Source of the DNA: Corallococcus sp. AS-1-6
GTDB taxonomy: Bacteria > Myxococcota > Myxococcia > Myxococcales > Myxococcaceae
Assembly (NCBI RefSeq): GCF_020037015.1
Contig: NZ_JAIQDE010000048.1
Span: forward strand, 1-39,940
Length of the DNA stretch: 39,940 nt
Direction of reading: 5' to 3'
How positions within the stretch are numbered: position 1 is the stretch's first letter; every line of letters starts with the position of its first letter. Under the pieces are notes generated by a model, which saw only the letters and a list, made by a program, of their open reading frames with translations, made no database searches and was not told where the DNA came from. This document shows positions 15,550-25,072 of this stretch, piece by piece. The position numbers were made by a program, and so were the translations under genes.

Positions 15550-16862
15550 CGCTCGGGGTCGCGCCCAGGGCCCGCATCCGCCGCGACAGCCACACGCAGC
15601 GCCCGCACCTGCCGTGGGCGCTGGGCGTGGCGGAGGGACTGGCGCGCGGCGCGGCCACGGTGGACGAGGCCGCCGCCCGCGCGGAGCTGGAGGCGCGCCT
15701 GCCTGCCTTGCGTGACGCGCTCCTGGGCTCGCCCTACTACGTGCGCGTGCTGCGCGAGTCGGGCCTGCACCCGGGCGACCTGCGCCGCCTGGAGGACCTG
15801 CGGCACTTCCCCGCGCTGGACCGCGCCACGCTCGCGCGCCACTGGGAGGACGTGCCCACGCTGCCCGCCGCGTCCGACGAGTGCGTGGTGGTGAGGAGCT
15901 CCGGCACCACCGGCGACCCGGTGAACGTGCTGCGCGACCGGCGCGACTGCCTGCTCATGTGGGCCGTGCTGCGCTTCTTCACCGGGCGCGCCAACGCCGC
16001 GCCCCCGCCGCGTCCGCGCGTGGTGCTGCTGGACGCGCTGCCGGGCGGGCTGGAGTACTCGGTGCGCCTGCCGCTGTTCCACGACGGCGCCCTGCACCGC
16101 GTCTCCGTGCTGCGCGACGACGCGGTGGCGCGCCTGCGGCGGGTGAAGGCCTCCGTCGTCTTCTCCGACCCGGAGGGGCTGCGCTGGCTGCTGGCCCACC
16201 CGGAGGTGCCGTCCCCCCGGCTGGTGCTCACCTCCGCGCAGCACCTGCCGCACGCGCTGCGCGACGCGTGGAGGCAGGAGCGCGGCGCGCCGGTCCTCAA
16301 CTACTACGCGGCCACGGAGACGGGGCCGCTCGCGTGGGAGTGCCTGGACGACGCGAACCGGGGCCGCTTCCACGTGCTCACGCCGGACGTCTGGCTGGAG
16401 CCGGACGGGGACGAGGTGGTGGTGACGCGGCTGCGCCCCAGCGTGCTGCCGCTGTTGCGCTACCGGCCCGGGGACACGGGCACCGTGCGGCGCGACGCCT
16501 GCGCCTGCGGCTTCCACGGCTGGACGCTGACGGGCTTCGGTGGACGCGGAGCCTGCGCGTTCCACACGCCCGGGGGCCGCGCGGTGGACGCGTGGTCGCT
16601 GGCGTGGGTGTTCAAGCACCACCCGCTGCGCGCGTTCCGGCTGACCCAGGTGGCGCTGGAGCGCTTCACGCTGGAGCTCTCCGGCGCGCCCGCGGACAGC
16701 GTGGCGGCGCTGTGCGAGCGGCTCACCGCGGCGCTGCGCAACCTGGGCTGGGCGGCGCCGAGGGTCGAGGCCGCCCTGGTGATGGAAGCGCGCGGGGCGC
16801 AAGGGCTGGCGGCGCCCGCCAAGCCGCTCCCCTTCCGTTGCGAGCTGCCGCTTCAGGGGTGA
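15546..16862 (+). CDS. PaaK/CapK-like adenylate-forming enzyme at the end of the AAA/vWA operon
   Basis: The 438-residue protein has the adenylate-forming P-loop RSSGTTGDPVN (Ser118-Gly123), the NYYAATETG motif (Thr257, Glu258), the YRPGDTG motif, and a CACGFHGW element typical of the phenylacetate-CoA-ligase/CapK/LuxE-like branch. It should activate a carboxylate as an acyl-AMP; transfer to CoA, a protein or another acceptor cannot be told from the sequence. The start is a GTG that overlaps the previous stop (GTGA at 15546-15549). Ordinary CoA ligases are not usually coupled to MoxR/vWA operons, so it may modify a component or client of that machine. Confidence 0.85.
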   Translation: MTLGVAPRARIRRDSHTQRPHLPWALGVAEGLARGAATVDEAAARAELEARLPALRDALLGSPYYVRVLRESGLHPGDLRRLEDLRHFPALDRATLARHWEDVPTLPAASDECVVVRSSGTTGDPVNVLRDRRDCLLMWAVLRFFTGRANAAPPPRPRVVLLDALPGGLEYSVRLPLFHDGALHRVSVLRDDAVARLRRVKASVVFSDPEGLRWLLAHPEVPSPRLVLTSAQHLPHALRDAWRQERGAPVLNYYAATETGPLAWECLDDANRGRFHVLTPDVWLEPDGDEVVVTRLRPSVLPLLRYRPGDTGTVRRDACACGFHGWTLTGFGGRGACAFHTPGGRAVDAWSLAWVFKHHPLRAFRLTQVALERFTLELSGAPADSVAALCERLTAALRNLGWAAPRVEAALVMEARGAQGLAAPAKPLPFRCELPLQG

Positions 16863-16949
16863 GCCGGGCCTTCGCCCGGTCGTTTGCCCTGGATTCCCGC
16901 GCCTCGGGTGAAGATTCTCACAGGGAGGGTGCACCCGCACGGAGGACAC

Positions 16950-17960
16950 ATGGAGACTCGGAAGCTGGGCAGGCAGGGCCTCACCGTTTCGGCGCTGGGC
17001 CTGGGCTGCATGGGCATGTCGGACTTCTACGCGGGCCGTGACGACGCGGAGTCGGAGGCCACGCTGCTCCACGCGCTGGAGCGGGGCATCACCTTCTTCG
17101 ACACGGCGGACGCCTACGGGCCCGGCCGCAACGAGGAGCTGGTGGGCCGGGTGCTGGGGCCGCACCGCCAGCGCATCGTCCTGGCCACGAAGTTCGGCCT
17201 GGTGCGGGACCCGGCGAACCCCCAGTCGCGCGGCGTCAACGGCCGGCCGGACTACGTGAAGCAGGCGTGCGACGCGAGCCTGAAGCGCCTGGGAATGGAC
17301 GTCATCGACCTCTACTACCTGCACCGGGTGGATCCGAAGACGCCCATCGAGGACACCGTGGGCGCGATGGCGGAGCTGGTGAAGGCCGGCAAGGTGCGCT
17401 TCCTGGGGCTGTCGGAGGTGAACTCGGAGACGCTGCGCCGCGCGTGCGCCGTGCATCCCATCACCGCGCTCCAGTCGGAGTACTCGCTGTGGAGCCGGGA
17501 CCCGGAGGACGGCGTCCTCCAGACGTGCCGTGAGCTGGGCGTGGGCTTCGTCCCCTACAGCCCGCTGGGCCGCGGCTTCCTCACCGGCCAGTTCAAGCGC
17601 TTCGAGGACCTGCCGGAGGACGACTACCGCCGCCACTCGCCCCGCTTCCAGGGGGAGAACTTCCAGCGCAACCTCAAGCTGGTGGAGCACCTGGACCGGC
17701 TCGCGAGCCAGAAGCAGTGCACGCCCGCGCAGCTCGCGCTCGCCTGGGTGCTGTCGCGCGGACAGGACGTGGTGCCCATCCCCGGCACCAAGCGCCGCAA
17801 GTACCTGGACGACAACCTGGGCGCCCTGGACGTGACGCTCACCCAGGAGGACCTGGCGGCCATCGAGTCCATCGCGCCGCCGGGTGTGGCCGCGGGCGAG
17901 CGCTACCCCACCACCATGCAGGGCTTCCTCCAGGCGGACACCCGGAAGGAGACACGCTGA
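16950..17960 (+). CDS. Aldo/keto reductase
   Basis: The 336-residue protein is a typical AKR of the YhdN/AKR13-like group. It reduces aldehydes or ketones with NADPH in the cytosol. The catalytic tetrad is intact: Asp51 and Tyr56 in FFDTADAYG, Lys81 in ATKFG, and His125 in LYYLHRVD. The cofactor site [15 protein letters not shown] is near the C-terminus. A GGAGG site precedes the ATG at 16950. The gap of 87 bp from the adenylase gene and the separate ribosome-binding site suggest its own promoter, though read-through is possible. The substrate is unknown. Confidence 0.93.
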   Translation: METRKLGRQGLTVSALGLGCMGMSDFYAGRDDAESEATLLHALERGITFFDTADAYGPGRNEELVGRVLGPHRQRIVLATKFGLVRDPANPQSRGVNGRPDYVKQACDASLKRLGMDVIDLYYLHRVDPKTPIEDTVGAMAELVKAGKVRFLGLSEVNSETLRRACAVHPITALQSEYSLWSRDPEDGVLQTCRELGVGFVPYSPLGRGFLTGQFKRFEDLPEDDYRRHSPRFQGENFQRNLKLVEHLDRLASQKQCTPAQLALAWVLSRGQDVVPIPGTKRRKYLDDNLGALDVTLTQEDLAAIESIAPPGVAAGERYPTTMQGFLQADTRKETR

Positions 17961-17994
17961 CGGCCGGCCCCAGGCCCGTCCGCCCCGCGCCTCC

Positions 17995-20148
17995 ATGACC
18001 GCGCCCGCTCCGTCCTCCCCGCGGTATCCGCCGGTGCATCCCTCCTCCTCGCCTCCGCGCGCGCCCGGGCCGTTCCGCAAGGAGGGGGGCTCCGCGCTGT
18101 TGAACTACGGGCTGGCGCTGGCGGCCGTCCTGGTGGCGTTCTCCGCCCAGCGGCTGCTGTGGCCCTACATGTCCAGCGCCCCGTTCCTGGCCTTCTTCGC
18201 CGCCGTCGCGTTCGCGGGCTGGCGGGGAGGCTGGGGGCCGGGGCTGGTCGCGACGCTCGTCTCGCTGGTGACGGTGGACTACTTCTTCCTGTCCCCGCTG
18301 GGGAACTGGATGATCCACCCCGGCAACGTCATCGCGCTGGGGTTCTTCCTCGCGCTGTCCATGTTCGTGACGTTGCTCAACGTGCGCCTGCGCCGGGCCA
18401 ACGCGGAGCGCGCGGACCTGCTGGAGCGCGAGCGCGCCTCCCGCGCCGCCGCCGAGTACGAACGCGCGCGCCTGCACGAGCTGTTCATGCACGCGCCCGC
18501 GCACCTGGTCATCTTCCGCGGGCCCCAGCACATCTTCGAGCTGTCCAACCCCCTCAACTCCGCGCTGCTGGGCAACCCGCCCAGGCTGCTGGGCCTGCCC
18601 GCGCGCGAGGTGGGCCCGAAGGAGGAGGCCGAGCGCGTGGGGCGGATGCTCGACCATGTCTACGCGACGGGCGAACCCTTCGTGGGCCGGGAGGTGTCCA
18701 TCAAGCTGCCACAGTCGGATGGCACCCTGCGGGAGTACATCTTCGACGTCACGTACACGCCCACGCACGACACGCACGGGCAGGTGGACGGCATCGCGGG
18801 CTTCGGCTTCGACGTGACGGACCTGGTGCGCGCCCGCGCCCGGGCGGAGCGGCTGGCGCGCGAGCTGTCCCACAACGAGGAGCACCTGCGCCTGCTGGCG
18901 GGGGCCAGCTCCTTCCTGGCCACGTCGCTGGACGACAAGGCCACGCTGCGCAACGTGGTGCGCTTGGCGGTCCCCACGCTGGCGGACTGGTGCCTCATCG
19001 ACGGCGCGCGGGAGGACGGCACCTTCCAGCGCATGGAGGTGGAGCACGCGACCACGGAGCCGGAGTCGCTCGCGGAGCCGCTGCGGTCCCGCACGACGTA
19101 CGTGACGGGCCTCCCCAGGATGGCCGGCCCCGGGTCCATCCAGCACGGGCAGCCCTTCCTCGTCGAGGACTTCACCGACGACCTCCTCCCGGGGTTCACG
19201 GACGACCCCGAGCGCATCGCGCTGCTGAAGCAACTGCGCGTCCGCTCGCTGGTGGTGGTGCCGCTGGTGGCCGGGGAGCGCTCGCTGGGGCTGCTCAGCT
19301 TCGTCACCACGCACCGCTCCGGCCGGCGCTACACGGCCGCGGACCTGCCCTTCCTCCAGGAGCTGGCCAACCGCGCCGCGCTCTCCATGGAGAACGCCAG
19401 GCTGTACCGCGAGGCGCGCGAGGCGGTGCGCCTGCGCGACGAGTTCCTGTCCATCGCCAGCCATGAGTTGAAGACGCCGCTCACGCCGCTCAACCTCAAG
19501 CTCCAGGCGCTGCGGCGGGAGATGGAGCGCCACCCGGGCCCGGTGCCGCGCGAGCTGGTGGAGCGCTACCTGGACGTGGGCACGCGTCAGTTGAAGAAGC
19601 TGGCGGAGCTGGTGAACGACCTGCTGGACGTGTCGCGCATCGCGGCCGGGCGGCTGTCGCTGGAGTGCGTGCCCATGGACCTGGTGGAGCTGGTGCGCGA
19701 CGTGGTGGCCGCCTACGAGGGCCCCGCCGCGCGCTCCGGCTCCGTGCTCCAGTTGGAGTGCGCGGACGCGGTGACGGTGGGCGTGTGGGACCGGCCGAGG
19801 CTGGAGCAGGTGGTGGTGAACCTGGTGGACAACGCCATCAAGTACGGCCAGGGGCGCCCCATCCACGTCCGGCTGGAGACGCGCGGCGGCAGGGCGGCGC
19901 TGACGGTGCGGGACCAGGGCATCGGCATCTCGGAGGAGTCCCTGCCGCGCCTCTTCGGCCGCTTCGAGCGCGCGGTGAGCGACCGGCACTACGGCGGCCT
20001 GGGCCTGGGCCTCTACATCACCCGCACGCTGGTGGAGGCCATGGGCGGCACGGTGCGCGTGGAGAGCCACCTGGGCCAGGGCTCCGTCTTCACGGTGGAG
20101 CTGCCGCTGCCCGCGCCGCCGGCGGAGGTGGAGGCCCCGGCGCCCTGA
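17995..20148 (+). CDS. Membrane-bound sensor histidine kinase (DUF4118-PAS-GAF-HisKA-HATPase)
   Basis: The 717-residue protein has a Pro-rich N-terminus, three or four hydrophobic helices (about 35-125) like the KdpD/DUF4118 four-helix module, a PAS domain (about 160-285), a GAF domain (about 300-470), HisKA with His490 in SIASHELKTPLTPL, and HATPase_c with the N box NLVDNAIKY and G boxes DQGIGIS and GGLGLGLY. It has no receiver, so a separate response regulator must exist, and none is adjacent. The start ATG at 17995 comes 34 bp after the aldo/keto reductase stop. Its TGA stop is directly followed by the TCA (TGA) stop of the convergent radical SAM gene. Confidence 0.9.
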   Translation: MTAPAPSSPRYPPVHPSSSPPRAPGPFRKEGGSALLNYGLALAAVLVAFSAQRLLWPYMSSAPFLAFFAAVAFAGWRGGWGPGLVATLVSLVTVDYFFLSPLGNWMIHPGNVIALGFFLALSMFVTLLNVRLRRANAERADLLERERASRAAAEYERARLHELFMHAPAHLVIFRGPQHIFELSNPLNSALLGNPPRLLGLPAREVGPKEEAERVGRMLDHVYATGEPFVGREVSIKLPQSDGTLREYIFDVTYTPTHDTHGQVDGIAGFGFDVTDLVRARARAERLARELSHNEEHLRLLAGASSFLATSLDDKATLRNVVRLAVPTLADWCLIDGAREDGTFQRMEVEHATTEPESLAEPLRSRTTYVTGLPRMAGPGSIQHGQPFLVEDFTDDLLPGFTDDPERIALLKQLRVRSLVVVPLVAGERSLGLLSFVTTHRSGRRYTAADLPFLQELANRAALSMENARLYREAREAVRLRDEFLSIASHELKTPLTPLNLKLQALRREMERHPGPVPRELVERYLDVGTRQLKKLAELVNDLLDVSRIAAGRLSLECVPMDLVELVRDVVAAYEGPAARSGSVLQLECADAVTVGVWDRPRLEQVVVNLVDNAIKYGQGRPIHVRLETRGGRAALTVRDQGIGISEESLPRLFGRFERAVSDRHYGGLGLGLYITRTLVEAMGGTVRVESHLGQGSVFTVELPLPAPPAEVEAPAP

Positions 20149-20943
20149 TCAGGAAGCGGCGCGGGCCCGAGGCAACTGCGCGTGGGGTTCCCAGGGGCCG
20201 CTGGAGCCCAGGCAGTGGCGGCAGGTGGCGAGCGGCGTGTCCCGCTCCAGGTAGGCCAGAAGGCGCGTGAGCAGATCCGGGTCATCGAGCGGCACGCCGT
20301 CGTGTTCGACGAGCGCGGGCAGGTGCGGGTGCTCCGCGGCGAAGACGGTGGCGACGTGGGGGGGCCGGGTGCAGGTGTAGAAGCGGCCCTGGTGGACCAG
20401 GTGGCAGCGCTGCTTGAGCCAGCACCTGTCGAAGACGTCCTGGACCTCCGCGTCGGACGTGAGGGGCGCGTCCGGGGTGATGCGCTGGAAGCGGTCGATG
20501 GCCTTCACGGTGAGGTGGACGCCGTGCTGGTCGCATCTCTCGGTGATGCGGGCGATGGAGCGCTCGGGCAGGGGCGCGGACGTGTAGAACGACAGGGTCA
20601 TCCGGTCGAGCCGTTCGTACACGGCGTCCGGAGCGCTCTGGGCGAGGAAGCCGTTGGTGGTGACGGACACCTGGTCGGTGAGCCCGGAGGCGCGCACCCC
20701 GTCCAGCACGGCGGGCAGGTCCGGGTGGAGGAAGGGCTCCCCGCCGGTGAGCTTGAAGACGTTGGGCTTGAGCACGCGCGAGAGCCGGCGCAGGTCCTCG
20801 GCCAGCGCATGGGGGGACACGGCCCACGCGGGCAGGTGCGGCGACAGCGGGCAGCACTGCGCGCAGCGCAGGTTGCAGTGCGTGGTGACGTGCGTCTCCA
20901 GGGACCAGGTGAGGACGCGGCGGTCGTGAAGTTCGTAGCGCAC
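20149..20943 (-). CDS. Radical SAM protein with a C-terminal Cys-rich region
   Basis: The 264-residue protein has the [4Fe-4S] motif CNLRCAQC (Cys23, Cys27, Cys30) and the SAM-binding KLTGGEPFLHP near residue 64. Further Cys in the last third (CWLKQRC, YTC, CRHC) could hold an auxiliary cluster of SPASM/twitch type. Start is GTG at 20943. The family performs radical chemistry on peptides or small molecules, or makes RiPP-like modifications, but no precursor peptide is recognisable nearby. It lies on the same strand as the Shango-like cassette, 52 bp downstream, but its base composition matches the host rather than the cassette, so membership in that system is doubtful. Confidence 0.85.
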   Translation of the reverse strand: MRYELHDRRVLTWSLETHVTTHCNLRCAQCCPLSPHLPAWAVSPHALAEDLRRLSRVLKPNVFKLTGGEPFLHPDLPAVLDGVRASGLTDQVSVTTNGFLAQSAPDAVYERLDRMTLSFYTSAPLPERSIARITERCDQHGVHLTVKAIDRFQRITPDAPLTSDAEVQDVFDRCWLKQRCHLVHQGRFYTCTRPPHVATVFAAEHPHLPALVEHDGVPLDDPDLLTRLLAYLERDTPLATCRHCLGSSGPWEPHAQLPRARAAS

Positions 20944-20995
20944 GGCGCGGGAGTCTAACCCGTGAATCAGGAAGAAGGGCTGATGCGGCTGGCCG

Positions 20996-22783
20996 TCAGC
21001 TCTCGGTCAGGACGAGCTGATCCATGGCACGGGTCATCGCCACATAGAGCAACCGGGCTTCCTCCCTGGCATCGGGCCGCTCGGGTGCCGGGCGCTTGAG
21101 GCGGGGAATGGCGACGACGGGGAACTCCAGTCCCTTGCTGGAGTGGAACGTCAGGACCTTCACGCTGGCCTCGGAAGACTTGAAGGCGGATTGGCCAGGA
21201 CTCTTGCCTACCCACTGCAATGGAATGCCCATGTGGTTCAGATGCCGGACAGCACGCTGGCCGATATCCGAGCTGCGATAGAGCAGCGCCATCTCATTCC
21301 AGGCGTGGCCTTCCGCGTGGAGCTGTTGGAAGCGTCCTCCGATGTAGCTCAGCTCCTCATGCAGGTTGGGAAGTGTGACGACCTTCGGCGCAGGCCCACG
21401 GCGCCCCGCGGATTGGGGTTGGACGAGCGGAACGCCATCTTCGTCCGCGTCACTGGGTGTCAGCACCTCGCGCGCGAAGTCAGCGGCGAACTGGAGGATG
21501 TCCGCGGTGTTGCGGTAGTTCAGCCGCAGGATGGTGGTGCGGCCCTGGGCCTGGATGCCCACGCTCCGGAAGCTGAACCGTTTGTGCGGGTAGATGGACT
21601 GGGCGTCGTCATAGAGCAGCAGGAGCGAATTCGTCCCCGGGTCCACCATCTGAGAGATGAGCTTGAACCACTCCGGATGGAAGTCGTGCCCTTCGTCGAT
21701 GAGCACCGCTCCATACTGCGCCCTGGGAATGAGTCCGCGGTCCACGGCTGCGATGACTCGCTGGACGAGTTGCTCGGAGAAGTCACCGGAAGACAGCCCC
21801 TGGGGAGGAAGACCCACGTGGAAGTGGCGAAGCTGGGCATGGCACCAGGCATGAAAGGTCTGGATGACCACCTGCACAGAAAGCCCCTGGGCTCGCAGCA
21901 TCTGTTCCAGCCAGCCATAGAGCGGCTTCCCGTAGCAGAGCACGAGGATGGGGCGATGGAGCGTCCGGGCCAGTTGCAGGCAGCGGTAGCCCAGGATCAT
22001 CGTCTTGCCGGAGCCAGCGACCCCGTGGATGACGCGATGGCCTTCTCCCAGGCTGCGAGCCAGTTGCTCCTGCTGGAGGTCCATGATGCGGATGAGGTCT
22101 GGAACCGAAAGCTCCAGCTCCGCCTGGACCGGCGCGGAACGGGCGAGCGGGCCGCTGCCAATCCGCAGCTCGGGGAAGACGTGCCAGCGGATCCGGTCCA
22201 GTTGAGGCAGTGAGATGGGCTGCGAGGGCGACCACGGAAACATGTCCCAGAGCCGCTTCTGGAACCGCTCGGGGTCAACGTCTTCCCCCATTTCATCCCG
22301 GCAGATGACGCGTGAGGGAGGCAGCACCTTTCCCAGGTCGCCCTCGTCGAACTGCTTCCGGGTGATGTTCGAGAGCACGACGCCATGGCTCCAGGGCAGG
22401 ACGAGCCGGCCCCGGTGCGGACCTTCAGGATTCACGAGCATGGGATCGCGCTGAAGCAGCGTCGCGATCTCCTGGGCGTAGACACGGGACTGCTCGAAGG
22501 GGTTGGCCACCTCCTTGAGGCCCGTCTGCGTCATCAGGACCGCGCGCGCCTTGTCGATGCTCCGGAGGGTGTCGCGCTTCCAGTCCTTCACCTCGAGGAC
22601 CAGCAGGCCCCGGCGCGGATGCAGGATGATGAAGTCCGGGTGGTGACCTGTTCCCCCGATGGGGACGTCGTACCAGAGCAGGTAATCGTCCTCGAGCTTC
22701 TCCTCCAACCGGCGAGCAAACCGCTTCTCCCCGGCCTGCATCCGGCCAAGGCACTGGTTCAGTGAGGGAATCAGCGTCGCCAT
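20996..22783 (-). CDS. NERD-domain nuclease fused to a UvrD/Rep-like SF1 helicase
   Basis: The 595-residue protein begins with a NERD (nuclease-related) domain: HHPDFIILHPRRG followed by VLEVKDWK, the Asp and E-x-K of a PD-(D/E)xK-like site. From about residue 245 there is a UvrD-like helicase with GVAGSGKT (Walker A), VLIDEGHDF (Walker B), LRLNYRNTADI, VLTFHSSKGLEFPVV and RLLYVAMTRAMDQL. The ATG at 22783 lies 9 bp after the stop of the Lhr-like helicase gene, so the two are likely one transcript. NERD-helicase fusions occur in defence islands. Whether it is an integral fourth subunit of the cassette or an independent module is open. Confidence 0.87.
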   Translation of the reverse strand: MATLIPSLNQCLGRMQAGEKRFARRLEEKLEDDYLLWYDVPIGGTGHHPDFIILHPRRGLLVLEVKDWKRDTLRSIDKARAVLMTQTGLKEVANPFEQSRVYAQEIATLLQRDPMLVNPEGPHRGRLVLPWSHGVVLSNITRKQFDEGDLGKVLPPSRVICRDEMGEDVDPERFQKRLWDMFPWSPSQPISLPQLDRIRWHVFPELRIGSGPLARSAPVQAELELSVPDLIRIMDLQQEQLARSLGEGHRVIHGVAGSGKTMILGYRCLQLARTLHRPILVLCYGKPLYGWLEQMLRAQGLSVQVVIQTFHAWCHAQLRHFHVGLPPQGLSSGDFSEQLVQRVIAAVDRGLIPRAQYGAVLIDEGHDFHPEWFKLISQMVDPGTNSLLLLYDDAQSIYPHKRFSFRSVGIQAQGRTTILRLNYRNTADILQFAADFAREVLTPSDADEDGVPLVQPQSAGRRGPAPKVVTLPNLHEELSYIGGRFQQLHAEGHAWNEMALLYRSSDIGQRAVRHLNHMGIPLQWVGKSPGQSAFKSSEASVKVLTFHSSKGLEFPVVAIPRLKRPAPERPDAREEARLLYVAMTRAMDQLVLTES

Positions 22784-22792
22784 GTTGCAAGC

Positions 22793-25072
22793 CTATCCTG
22801 GTGGGAGAGAGGCGGCATTCCCTCCCCCACTTCGGGTCAAGCGCTGTGCGGCCTGCCATGCCCCCTGCACATCGAGATGCCGTGAGGCGTAATCGCGCGC
22901 GAGCAGGGACTTCTCGACAAAGGCATCGTGCTTCTCGATGACCAGGTTCTCGACTTCCGCGGTGAGGGCTTCCGCCCTCGCGGGGCCGGCAGCAACGAAG
23001 CCTCGCAAGGCCGCCTCGACTTCCGCCTGGGCTCCCTGCACCTGAATCACCGGCCCTTGAACCTCGGCAGCCATGTCGAGCGCGTGGAATTGAAGCTCCA
23101 GCGTGTGGAGCACTGCATCTCCCATCCAGGGGAAGAGATACACGTGCATACCGGACGAGACTACGTTCCGCTCGGCGAGTCGCCACCGCACGAAGGTGTC
23201 CCGTCCCTCCTTCATCAAGTCCTGGGCACGTGCATCCAGGTATCGGGGAACCAGCTCCGAGGCATAAAGCAGGCGCATCCGTTCACGAACCTGGTCATGG
23301 ACGCTTCCCACGGTTCCGGGCTCGAATTGCGGCACCCGCCCCATCGGAGCAGGCTCGAGTTCGACGACCTTCTCCTCGACATGGACCGAAAGCACCTTCC
23401 AGCGTCTTCCCCCGAAGATGAGGAACATGCCGGCAAAGAGAGGCTGGTCGATGGGCATGCTTCCCAGCGTTCGCCCCGCGGTCACGAGCCGAAACTCCTC
23501 GGGCGATGCGAAGGCCGCATAGAAGCTGTAGTGATTGACGATCCGCTCACCCACGCGCCCCAGCAACAAGGTCCCATCGTTGGATTGCTCCAACAGCCCC
23601 GCCCGTCCCAGCTCCCGCAGGAAGCGGACGAAGTCTTCCGGTGAGACCCGGGCAAATGGGCCTTGTTGGCAAAGCGCAGAGAAAACCTCGGCGGCCTTGA
23701 CGCCTCCGTACTGGGCGATGAGGGACAGCACCTGCTGAACCAGCGTGGAGAAGTGGAAGGCCGTTGACGAGGGTGGCTCGCACCATCCCGCAAGCAGCAA
23801 CTCCACCATGGCCACGGACTGAACCAGACGAACCCGCAGTTGATCCGGCAGCGGGCTGTTTTCGGTCAGTTCCGACTCTTGATGGTAGATGCGCAGCGTC
23901 GCGGGGCCGCCCTTGCGGCCACTGCGGCCCAATCGCTGGCGCAGGCTTGCCACGGAAGGGGCAACCCCAATCTGGGCAACACTCTGCACCGAGCCCACAT
24001 CGATGCCCATCTCCAACGTCGTGGTGCACACCAGACTGACCGGACGCTGACGGGCCTTGAGAGCCGCCTCTGCCTCCTCACGAAGCTCCTTGGAAAGGTT
24101 TCCGTGGTGGGGGAAGAACTCATTGGGCAACTGAGACTGCTCGCACATCTGCCGCAGCAGATCCGCGAAGCCCTCGACATTCTTCCGGCTGTTGGCGAAG
24201 ACGAGATTGTGCGTCCCCCGGAGCGCCTGGAAGAGATGCGCCCCGATGGCGTGGACATCCTCGGTCCACTCATCCTCCGCTTCCAGGGAATCGCCCTCAC
24301 TGGCCGCGGCGCTGAGGCGCTGGGCATCAGGCGCCCGTGTCCGGTATCCCCGCAGTTGTAGCCGCAGCTCACCTCCTCCAGAGGGGGATGCGAGCAGCAG
24401 CACGTCCCGTCCAGCACCCGGCCGAAGGAAGTCTGCGGCCAGGGACATGTCCCCCAGCGTGGCGCTGAGCCCTATGCGGGGCACCTTCCGGCGCAACAGC
24501 AGCTCCATGCGATGGAGCAGGGATTGGAGCTGACATCCCCGCTCGGTGCCGATGAAGGCATGGAGCTCATCAATGACGATGTGCTCCAACCCCGACAGCA
24601 GCCGTTTTAGCGCGGGCCCTTGTCGCACGAAGAGGGCTTCCAGGGACTCGGGGGTGATGAGGAGGATGCCCCCCGGCGACTTGAGCAGCCGGCCCTTGTG
24701 CCCCTGGGACACATCACCGTGCCAGCGGTGCACGGGAATCCCCAAGCCTTCGCAAAGACCTTCCAGGCGCTGGAACTGGTCGTTGATCAGCGCTTTGAGT
24801 GGCCCCACGTAGATGGCCCTCACGCTGCCTTCAGCACCATCCGCCAGCCTGCTGCAGATGGGCAGAAAGGCGGCTTCCGTTTTCCCGCTGGCCGTCGATG
24901 CCGAGAGGATGACATCAGATACCCCGGCCTGGACAGGCGAGATGGCGGCCTCCTGGATGTCTCGCAGCTCCTTCCAGCCTTGTGCCCAGATCCAGCGCTG
25001 CACCCGTGGATGCAGCAGGGAGAACGAGGACGATGCGCCCCCTCCGTCAGAGCTTGAAGGAGGCAAGCTCAT
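22793..25072 (-). CDS. Lhr-like SF2 helicase, Shango SngC-type
   Basis: The 759-residue protein has a DEAD/DEAH-type helicase core: Walker A ASTASGKTEAAF (Lys64), motif II VIDELHAF, SAT motif LSATLGD, and motif VI RQRLGRSGRKGG, as in the Lhr/MrfA branch. A 350-residue C-terminal extension is unassigned and contains a winged-helix-like stretch around 470-520 and a late GMHVYLFPWMGD. The start at 25072 has AGAAGGAA 10 nt upstream and overlaps the ATPase gene by 26 bp. In Shango (SngA TerB-like, SngB ATPase, SngC helicase) this is the third component. It is called by gene content, not by a search. Confidence 0.87.
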   Translation of the reverse strand: MSLPPSSSDGGGASSSFSLLHPRVQRWIWAQGWKELRDIQEAAISPVQAGVSDVILSASTASGKTEAAFLPICSRLADGAEGSVRAIYVGPLKALINDQFQRLEGLCEGLGIPVHRWHGDVSQGHKGRLLKSPGGILLITPESLEALFVRQGPALKRLLSGLEHIVIDELHAFIGTERGCQLQSLLHRMELLLRRKVPRIGLSATLGDMSLAADFLRPGAGRDVLLLASPSGGGELRLQLRGYRTRAPDAQRLSAAASEGDSLEAEDEWTEDVHAIGAHLFQALRGTHNLVFANSRKNVEGFADLLRQMCEQSQLPNEFFPHHGNLSKELREEAEAALKARQRPVSLVCTTTLEMGIDVGSVQSVAQIGVAPSVASLRQRLGRSGRKGGPATLRIYHQESELTENSPLPDQLRVRLVQSVAMVELLLAGWCEPPSSTAFHFSTLVQQVLSLIAQYGGVKAAEVFSALCQQGPFARVSPEDFVRFLRELGRAGLLEQSNDGTLLLGRVGERIVNHYSFYAAFASPEEFRLVTAGRTLGSMPIDQPLFAGMFLIFGGRRWKVLSVHVEEKVVELEPAPMGRVPQFEPGTVGSVHDQVRERMRLLYASELVPRYLDARAQDLMKEGRDTFVRWRLAERNVVSSGMHVYLFPWMGDAVLHTLELQFHALDMAAEVQGPVIQVQGAQAEVEAALRGFVAAGPARAEALTAEVENLVIEKHDAFVEKSLLARDYASRHLDVQGAWQAAQRLTRSGGGNAASLPPG

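Noticed and set aside
15423..18080. An 885-codon opening on the minus strand
   Set aside because: It is opposite the adenylase and aldo/keto reductase genes, which have intact catalytic motifs; the product resembles no family.
17839..20070. A 743-codon opening on the minus strand opposite the sensor kinase
   Set aside because: It is a shadow of the DUF4118-PAS-GAF-HisKA kinase, with Gln/His/Arg-rich composition.
20149..20943. The radical SAM gene as a fifth member of the defence cassette
   Set aside because: It is on the same strand but 52 bp away, has host-like composition, and no known Shango link.
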